Positions 41,559 to 46,532 of a stretch of DNA of 46,532 bases are shown piece after piece. The translations under genes were made by a program, and so were the position numbers. The notes under the pieces were generated by a model. That model made no database searches and had not been told where the DNA came from. It saw only the letters and a program-made list of their open reading frames with translations. The DNA is taken from the NCBI GenBank assembly GCA_913056315.1, contig CAJXMZ010000004.1:1-46532 (forward strand), read 5' to 3'. The number at the start of each line of letters is the position of its first letter. Positions within the stretch are counted from its first letter, which is position 1. This stretch comes from an uncultured Ectothiorhodospiraceae bacterium. GTDB taxonomy: Bacteria > Pseudomonadota > Gammaproteobacteria > Nitrococcales > Nitrococcaceae.

Positions 41559-42275
41559 TTGGTTCCGGAGCGTTCCGATCGCCGTTGGCTATATATTTTG
41601 CCGGACTTGCTCATTGCCGCCATTTTACTCATGGGTGCGGCCGGTGGCTTGCGTATTGTGTTTGATCTGTCAGCGGCGGTGCCGATTGTGGCCATGCTAG
41701 TGTTGATCGCGTTGGGGACTGTGCTTTGGCGTCACCAGGGCTTTCGGCCATTCACACCGGCCGATCGCGTCACGCTGGGTCGTGCTGTGTTGGTCATGTT
41801 GCTCATTGCACTGCTGCCTGCGGCCAGCGGTCTGCCTGCGCAAAGCGGCATTGTCTTTGCACTGGGGTTAGTCGCGGTATTACTCGATGGAGTGGACGGG
41901 GCAGTTGCTCGACGCTGGCGCTGCGAGACAGTCGAAGGCGCACGCTTTGATATGGAGCTTGATGCGCTGCTGCTGCTTGTGCTTTGTGGCTGGCTCGTGG
42001 TCATGGAGCGTGCTGGCCTGTGGGTATTGGCCATTGGTGGCTGGCGCTATGCCTATGTGCTGGCGGGGTGGTGGTGGCCGGCGCTGCGCATGCCATTGGC
42101 GCCATCGCAGCGTCGACGAGTGATTTGTGCGGTGCAAGGAATGGGTCTTGTGGTCTGCTTAGCCCCCGGCTTGCCCGCAACGCTGACTGCACCGCTTGCC
42201 CTTGGCCTACTGATACTGTTGAGCTACTCATTCATCGTTGATATCGCAGCGGCGTTTCAATCTGCTTCACCCTAA
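41559..42275 (+). CDS. CDP-alcohol phosphatidyltransferase-family membrane protein
   Basis: A 238-residue membrane protein with six or so hydrophobic segments and an intact CDP-alcohol phosphotransferase motif at about 110-135: Asp110-Gly111, Asp113-Gly114, Ala117-Arg118, Gly127, Asp131, Asp135. These enzymes join a CDP-activated lipid or polyol to an alcohol. The start is TTG at 41559 with AGGAG 6 nt upstream. It is divergent from the dehydrogenase-PTPS-GT-MTase operon and likely belongs to the same pathway. It is followed 11 nt later by a YceI gene. PgsA and PssA are not excluded but the sequence is divergent. Confidence 0.85.
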   Translation: MVPERSDRRWLYILPDLLIAAILLMGAAGGLRIVFDLSAAVPIVAMLVLIALGTVLWRHQGFRPFTPADRVTLGRAVLVMLLIALLPAASGLPAQSGIVFALGLVAVLLDGVDGAVARRWRCETVEGARFDMELDALLLLVLCGWLVVMERAGLWVLAIGGWRYAYVLAGWWWPALRMPLAPSQRRRVICAVQGMGLVVCLAPGLPATLTAPLALGLLILLSYSFIVDIAAAFQSASP

Positions 42276-42286
42276 GGAGAATTTCT

Positions 42287-42877
42287 ATGCGCATTCCTCA
42301 TTGGCTACTCGCGTTAGCGCTTGCCTTACCCTACAGCGCGAATGTCTCAGCCGCGCCTGAGCGCTTCGTACTCGATCCAAGTCACGTGAGCATTGGATTT
42401 TTAATCGGCCATGCTCGATTCGCTCAGGTATTGGGATTATTTAGCGATGTCTCGGGTGAGTTTGTCTACGACGCCGATACCCAAACCCTTAACAGCGGCA
42501 AGGTCGAAATTCGTGGCAAAAGCGTGTTTACCGGTCATGAAAAACGCGATGAGCATGTTCGCGGCGATGACTTTTTGGCGACTGATGCGCATCCCATGAT
42601 GACTTTTCAGGCAACCGATTACACGGCGAGCAGCGATCGTGCCGGCGTGCTCGAAGGTGATCTCACCATACGAGGTGTCACCCAACCGATTGCTTTGGAT
42701 GTCACGCTCAACCGACGGGCCGACCACCCTATTGGCGGTGCCGATACACTGGGAGGCTCAGCGCGCGGAGTCATTGAGCGCAGTGCGTTTGACATGAGCT
42801 ATGCGCTTGAGGGCGATTTAGTGAGTGATGCCGTCGAATTACTCATCGAGTTTGAAGCCACGCACGAGCCGCGCTGA
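42287..42877 (+). CDS. YceI-family periplasmic lipocalin-like protein
   Basis: A 196-residue protein with a signal peptide (about 22 residues, cleaving near VSA-AP) and a YceI beta-barrel that binds polyisoprenoid lipids. Typical segments are FVLDPSHVSIGFLIGHARFA, KVEIRGKSVFTGHEKRDEHV and LEGDLTIRGVTQPI. Its role in the periplasm is poorly known. It is 11 nt after the CDP-alcohol phosphatidyltransferase gene and overlaps the patatin gene start by one base (TGATG). The lipid-binding family fits the membrane-lipid neighbours. Confidence 0.92.
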   Translation: MRIPHWLLALALALPYSANVSAAPERFVLDPSHVSIGFLIGHARFAQVLGLFSDVSGEFVYDADTQTLNSGKVEIRGKSVFTGHEKRDEHVRGDDFLATDAHPMMTFQATDYTASSDRAGVLEGDLTIRGVTQPIALDVTLNRRADHPIGGADTLGGSARGVIERSAFDMSYALEGDLVSDAVELLIEFEATHEPR

Positions 42878-43755
42878 TGAGCGCCACGCAGTCAGCCGGT
42901 CAAGGCCGCATCGGTCTAGCGCTCGGGGGTGGCGCGGCGCGCGGCTGGGCGCATATTGGGGTGATACGAGCGCTCAACGCCGCGGGGATTCAACCCGATG
43001 TCGTGGCGGGTACATCGGTGGGGGCCATTGTCGGTGCAATGTATTGCAGCGAGCATCTAGAGGCCTTTGAAGCATGGGTGCGCACGATTACCCGGCGCGA
43101 TGTGGTGGGGTACATGGACTTTACCCTGGGCAATGGCGGCTTTATCCAGGGGCGTCGGTTGATGGAGCGGTTTCAAAAAACCTTTGGCGAGCACCGATTC
43201 GCTGACTTACATCACCCCTTGGGGGTGGTCGCAACCGACCTCTACAGCGGTCAAGAGCGTTGGCTGCGTGAGGGCGACTTGGCAACGGCTGTCAGGGCAT
43301 CCATGGCATTGCCAGGGCTGTTTACCCCGGTCCAGGTTAATGGTGAGTGGTTAGTTGATGGTGGACTGGTCAACCCCGTGCCGGTATCGCTGTGCCATGC
43401 AATGGGTGCTGATCGAGTGATTGCCGTTAATTTGAATGACGGTTTGTTAGGCCGGCGTATTCAAGCCCCGGTGGAGCAGGTCGCCGAGGAAGACGCGGCA
43501 AGCGAAGAGACCCGCCCCGGCGTTTTTGATGTCATCGCCACCGCGGTTAACGTGATGCAAGATCGGGTGACGCGCAGTCGGATGGCCGGCGACCCACCAA
43601 CCCTATTAATCAGCCCACGGCTTGCCCACATCGGGCTTTTGGAAATGCATCGTGGTGCTGAAGCGATTCAGGCAGGGTGGGATAGCGTTGAACAAATGGA
43701 TGCCGCGATCAGCGCTTTTAAAGCCGACTCGTTAGCCGCTCAGCGAGTCGATTAG
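42877..43755 (+). CDS. Patatin-like phospholipase (RssA-like)
   Basis: A 292-residue serine lipase. The oxyanion loop is GGGAARGWAH (17-26), the nucleophile Ser47 is in GTSVG, and the catalytic Asp161 is in DGG. This is the RssA-like bacterial patatin group, probably cleaving acyl chains from phospholipids in the cytoplasm. The start overlaps the yceI stop (TGATG). The end overlaps the convergent kinase gene by 24 bp. Confidence 0.92.
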   Translation: MSATQSAGQGRIGLALGGGAARGWAHIGVIRALNAAGIQPDVVAGTSVGAIVGAMYCSEHLEAFEAWVRTITRRDVVGYMDFTLGNGGFIQGRRLMERFQKTFGEHRFADLHHPLGVVATDLYSGQERWLREGDLATAVRASMALPGLFTPVQVNGEWLVDGGLVNPVPVSLCHAMGADRVIAVNLNDGLLGRRIQAPVEQVAEEDAASEETRPGVFDVIATAVNVMQDRVTRSRMAGDPPTLLISPRLAHIGLLEMHRGAEAIQAGWDSVEQMDAAISAFKADSLAAQRVD

Positions 43756-44730
43756 ACCCAGCACTGGCCAGGCCAGCAGCATTTGCGCAAAGCGTATGGT
43801 GGATGGCTCTGAGGCAAGGCTGTGATCAGCGCCGGCTGGCGCATCAAGACCGGCAAAGGCGCAAATTTCTTGTTCCAGCGTCTCCAGCGCCGCCGGTGGC
43901 ATATGCCCATCGACATGCAAGACATTCACCGGTTGTCCATAGGCATGACTGGGCACGGTGGCCAGCATAAAAGGCATGGCTGAATCACGGGTCATGTTGT
44001 TGAGGTCGACCGGAAAATACAGCGCGGGCTGATCGTCTGGGCCGGGTTTAACAATCACCTCGAGGTGATAACAGGTATCCGGAATCTCGGCGGCCAGCTC
44101 GCCCAGCGCAAAACGCCCGAGCTCACTGGGGTGAATACGCAAGACCACATCGGCCTGCGCTTCTTGATCAGCAATCCAGCGTGTGTAGTGCGCACTGCGT
44201 CGAGTAATTTCGTTATGCGCTTCGTCCTGCGCATAGCCACGCTCGCGGGTATCGCGATGGTGCTTCCAAGCGTGCTTAATGGGCGCGTCGGTATCGACAT
44301 AAATCGCAAAGTCGAGCAGCGGCAAGAAATCCGGATACAGCGTGTGCAAACCCTCGACCACTATAACCGGGGTGGGTTCGTAGCGTTGTGAGGCCTCGAA
44401 GCAACCGTTGCGGTGATTGTAGATGGGAATATCGACCGCTTTGCCTTGGCGCAATGCGCTCAAATGCTCAACAGCTAAGGCAAGGCGGTTGGCGCTGGGG
44501 TCGAGCGGAGATTGACCGCTGGCCCGTCGAGCTGCCCGGTCTTCGGCGTGATAGCCATCGAGGCTGATTTGGCTCACCCGCTGGCTACCTAATAGCCACT
44601 CTATGCCCTGGGTATAGGTTGATTTGCCACTGCCGCTATCACCGGCAACACCAATGATTAAGGGTTTCTTGCGCCCACCCAGCCTTGCCGATAGCGCAGC
44701 CTGCGGAGTTGAGCCGCTTTTGTTTTGCAT
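43732..44730 (-). CDS. Phosphoribulokinase/uridine kinase-family protein
   Basis: A 332-residue P-loop kinase. Walker A is GVAGDSGSGKSTY (28-40), followed by ISLDGYHAEDRAARRASG and VEGLHTLYPDFLPLLDFAIYVD. The order and wording of these motifs (LDPSANRLAL, PIYNHRNGCFE, HAWKHHRDTRERGY) match cyanobacterial/plant-type (class II) phosphoribulokinase more closely than uridine kinase. The regulatory cysteines of those enzymes are not present. ATG 44730 has GAGG 7 nt upstream; the longer reading from 44874 adds an unlikely leader. No RuBisCO gene is in the window, so carbon fixation cannot be concluded. The C-terminal half beyond about 230 is unusual. Confidence 0.8.
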   Translation of the reverse strand: MQNKSGSTPQAALSARLGGRKKPLIIGVAGDSGSGKSTYTQGIEWLLGSQRVSQISLDGYHAEDRAARRASGQSPLDPSANRLALAVEHLSALRQGKAVDIPIYNHRNGCFEASQRYEPTPVIVVEGLHTLYPDFLPLLDFAIYVDTDAPIKHAWKHHRDTRERGYAQDEAHNEITRRSAHYTRWIADQEAQADVVLRIHPSELGRFALGELAAEIPDTCYHLEVIVKPGPDDQPALYFPVDLNNMTRDSAMPFMLATVPSHAYGQPVNVLHVDGHMPPAALETLEQEICAFAGLDAPAGADHSLASEPSTIRFAQMLLAWPVLGLIDSLSG

Positions 44731-44895
44731 GGAAAACCTCACTGGCAGGGTGGTCGCGATCATCGCGAATCCGATAGACCATTCTGCGCTGCCTAGCCAG
44801 CCTGTCCAACCCCAATGTGATGTTAGCCAGCGAATAAGGGAGTTGCCCTTGGCGGCTGCGCCGGTTAGCGTCATGACTATACAAAGGAGATTGGG

Positions 44896-45375
44896 ATGGC
44901 ATTAAAGACCACGGACTTATGTGACGAGCACGCCGATTCGCTGCGCATTATGGCGCCTTTATTTGGTGATTATGGCGGCCGCAATGGCTTTTCTGGTCAG
45001 ATTCAAACGGTGAAAACGTTTGAGGATAATAGCCGGGTGGCCGAACTGTTAGATACCCCGGGTGAGGGTCAAGTCCTTGTCGTCGACGGCGCAGGGTCAA
45101 TGCGTTGTGCGTTGCTTGGCGATCAACTCGCGGCAAAAGCACGCGATAATGGCTGGAGCGGATTGCTCATTTACGGCTGCGTGCGCGATTCCAGCGACTT
45201 GGCTGATTTAGATGTGGGCATTAAAGCGCTCAACACCCACCCGTGCAAAAGCCATAAAGGCGGGGCTGGCGAAGTCGGCGTGGTGGTCACCTTTGCGGGT
45301 GTCACGGTAAGCCCTGGTGAGTGGCTCTGCGCTGATCGTGATGGCATTGTGGTGGCAAGTGAGCCGCTAAATTAA
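44896..45375 (+). CDS. rraA: RraA-like protein (RNase E inhibitor or HMG/OAA aldolase family)
   Basis: A 159-residue RraA-family protein. Seen: LFGDYGGRNGFSGQIQTVKT, GSMRCALLGDQLAAKARDNG and IYGCVRDSSDLADLDVGIKAL. The family includes RraA, which binds and inhibits RNase E, and 4-hydroxy-4-methyl-2-oxoglutarate aldolases that keep Arg and Asp in the GCVRD loop; both are conserved here. AAAGGAGA is 8 nt upstream of the ATG. Followed by a CBS-domain gene. Confidence 0.88.
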   Translation: MALKTTDLCDEHADSLRIMAPLFGDYGGRNGFSGQIQTVKTFEDNSRVAELLDTPGEGQVLVVDGAGSMRCALLGDQLAAKARDNGWSGLLIYGCVRDSSDLADLDVGIKALNTHPCKSHKGGAGEVGVVVTFAGVTVSPGEWLCADRDGIVVASEPLN

Positions 45376-45408
45376 ATAAAAATACCCTGCCCGGGAGGAG
45401 CGTTCATC

Positions 45409-45867
45409 ATGCGTCGATCTGTTCAATCACTGCTCGCCGAGCGGGCGGGCCAGCTACATGCACTGGGTCCTACACAAAGCGTGGCTGAGGCAGTGGCATT
45501 AATGAACCGAACCAATATTGGCGCGATTTTGGTGCTCGATCCTGAACAAACGCTGCAAGGGATATTCACCGAACGCGATGTGCTGCGCCGGGTGATTGAA
45601 AATCGCCTAGATATTGAGACAACGTTGCTTGAGTCGGTGATGACGCGTGAAGTCTACTGTGTTGAGCCCAGTTGCACAGTTGAACAGGCCATGGCGTTGG
45701 TGAGCGAGCGAAATGTTCGTCATTTGCCGGTGATGGAGGGCAGTCGAGTCATGGGAATGGTGTCAGTGCGTGATCTCACCGCGGCGGTAGTTGAGGTGCG
45801 CAATGTTGAACTGGCCGAGCTCAATAGTTATGTGCGCGGAAGCTATGGTGGTTATGGCGGCGAGTGA
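45409..45867 (+). CDS. CBS-domain pair protein
   Basis: A 152-residue protein made of two CBS domains (about 10-70 and 75-135), with GIFTERDVLRRV and GMVSVRDLTAAVV as the typical ends of each half. Such stand-alone pairs sense adenosine ligands and modulate partners. GGGAGGAG lies 10 nt before the ATG. Its C-terminus contains the tail SYVRGSYGGYGGE, and its end overlaps the Hsp15 gene by 14 nt. Confidence 0.9.
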   Translation: MRRSVQSLLAERAGQLHALGPTQSVAEAVALMNRTNIGAILVLDPEQTLQGIFTERDVLRRVIENRLDIETTLLESVMTREVYCVEPSCTVEQAMALVSERNVRHLPVMEGSRVMGMVSVRDLTAAVVEVRNVELAELNSYVRGSYGGYGGE

Positions 45868-46249
45868 ATCGGTGCGACTGGATCGCTGGCTATGGGCGGC
45901 ACGCTTTTTTAAAACACGCCGCCTCGCCACCGAGGCCATTCAAGCGGGCAAAGTCACGATTGACGGGGCCAAAGGCAAGCCTGCCCGGGCCCTTAAGCCT
46001 GGGCAGCGTTTGCAAATACGTAAAGGCCCCATGCGCTTTGAAGTCGATGTTCAAGCGCTCGCTGACCAACGTGGGCCAGCGAGTATTGCCGAGACACTCT
46101 ACCGCGAGACCGACGAGAGCATTGCCCAACGCGAGCGTCAGCGCACCGAATGGCAGGTGGCTAAAGCCGCCCAGCCACGACCAGCCCACCGGCCGGATCG
46201 TCGCGACCGTCGGCGCTTGAGCGATTTTAAACGCGGCGGCGAAGATTAG
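45854..46249 (+). CDS. hslR: Heat-shock ribosome-associated protein Hsp15 (S4 domain)
   Basis: A 131-residue basic S4-domain RNA-binding protein that recognises aborted 50S-peptidyl-tRNA complexes. SVRLDRWLWAARFFKTRRLA and AIQAGKVTIDGAKGKPARALK are diagnostic; the C-terminal 45 residues are Arg-rich. ATG 45854 is chosen because it begins just before the S4 domain and GGAAG lies 11 nt upstream; 45845 is the alternative. It overlaps the CBS gene in another frame and ends overlapping the convergent GlcG/HbpS-type gene by 4 nt. Confidence 0.92.
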   Translation: MAASESVRLDRWLWAARFFKTRRLATEAIQAGKVTIDGAKGKPARALKPGQRLQIRKGPMRFEVDVQALADQRGPASIAETLYRETDESIAQRERQRTEWQVAKAAQPRPAHRPDRRDRRRLSDFKRGGED

Positions 46250-46532
46250 TCCGGTGTATCAATGCCGGCCTCATAGCCCGCGGCTTTAACCCCTGCAACC
46301 GCACAGGCTTCGTCTGCGTCAGAGGTGTCACCGCTGATACCAACAGCACCCACAATGTGGCCGTTATCAATAATTAACACACCCCCAGGCACTGGAATGA
46401 AGCGGCCATCCGATGCCGATCCAACCGCAGCCATAAACGCATCGCGGCCTTGGTTGCGCTCGCCCACCGTGCGGCTCGCCACCCCAATACCCAAGGCCCC
46501 CCAGGCCTTACCTTGAGCGATTTGCTGACGCA
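46246..46532 (-). CDS. GlcG/HbpS-type heme-binding family protein, partial
   Basis: Only the C-terminal 94 residues are in the window; the 5' part lies beyond base 46532. The visible part runs from IAQGKAWGALGIGV through VPGGVLIIDNGHIVGAVGIS to a GDTSDADEACAVAGVKAAGY helix. That is the standard GlcG/HbpS (DUF336) ending, a family seen in heme/cobalamin-binding and corrinoid-linked proteins. The gene is convergent with Hsp15, overlapping by 4 nt. Function is not determined. Confidence 0.87.
   Translation of the reverse strand, partial: RQQIAQGKAWGALGIGVASRTVGERNQGRDAFMAAVGSASDGRFIPVPGGVLIIDNGHIVGAVGISGDTSDADEACAVAGVKAAGYEAGIDTPD

Noticed and set aside
43732-44874. Longer form of the phosphoribulokinase-like protein starting at 44874
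   Set aside because: The extra 48 residues have no family match, and the ATG at 44730 has a proper ribosome-binding site shortly before the P-loop.
1-46532. CRISPR arrays, prophage, insertion sequences, tRNA or rRNA genes
   Set aside because: No regularly spaced repeats, transposase, integrase or phage genes were seen, and no intergenic gap shows a cloverleaf or rRNA-like sequence.

Overview
The window is a gene-dense chromosomal segment (largest gap without a CDS about 150 bp; no stretch over 300 bp lacks a gene) that looks like a free-living gammaproteobacterium. Markers include UbiG, DsbB, a ProQ/FinO protein, Hsp15, a YoaA-like helicase, minor type IV pilins and a split class II ribonucleotide reductase of the NrdJa/NrdJb type known from Pseudomonas. 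Ectoine genes suggest a salty habitat. A sulfide:quinone oxidoreductase, a high-potential iron-sulfur protein (HiPIP) and a phosphoribulokinase-like kinase suggest a sulfur-oxidising, possibly autotrophic lineage such as Ectothiorhodospiraceae or a relative. The family-level placement is inference only. No rRNA, tRNA, transposase, integrase or CRISPR array is visible.

Layout. 0-2 kb: 3' part of nrdJa plus nrdJb. 2.1-3.8 kb: minor pilins pilV-pilW-pilX without pilY1 or pilE. 3.9-5.5 kb: D-amino-acid aminotransferase convergent with a DsbG-like protein. 5.6-8.8 kb (minus): Tat-exported type II-like SQR, a small membrane protein, a SLAC1/TehA-type anion channel and HiPIP. 8.9-10.4 kb: SelO. 10.5-16.2 kb (plus): TAXI-TRAP transporter (binding protein and fused permease separated by a strong hairpin), DsbB and a YoaA/DinG helicase. 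16.2-17.2 kb (minus): ectA and ectC with ectB missing between them. 17.3-23.05 kb (plus): MFS transporter, TsaB, Zur-like regulator, UbiG, M23 peptidase and Fe-S photolyase, ending at a strong terminator that may also end a small RNA. 23.2-28.9 kb (minus): the complete four-gene ligase-associated DNA repair cassette. 28.9-34.6 kb: SDR, M20 peptidase, SLC13 permease, ProQ, an unrecognised protein and a UDG-superfamily protein.

34.6-42.3 kb is the most unusual region. A creatininase-family amidohydrolase, GTP cyclohydrolase II with a non-standard N-terminal domain, a stand-alone RibD-type reductase, a QueD/PTPS-like protein that has lost its canonical catalytic residues, an MDR dehydrogenase without the usual zinc cysteines, a GT4 glycosyltransferase, a SAM methyltransferase, a UPF0104/LPG-synthase-type membrane protein and a CDP-alcohol phosphatidyltransferase sit side by side. 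Five of them form one overlapping minus-strand operon. The combination suggests a pathway turning a GTP-derived pyrimidine or pterin into a glycosylated or lipid-linked molecule. I do not know a described product, so this is the best candidate for an undescribed system.

42.3-46.5 kb: YceI protein, patatin-like phospholipase, phosphoribulokinase/uridine-kinase-like protein, RraA-like protein, CBS-domain protein, Hsp15, and a GlcG/HbpS-type protein that runs off the window. Genes are tightly packed with many 1-8 nt overlaps, and convergent genes abut or overlap.
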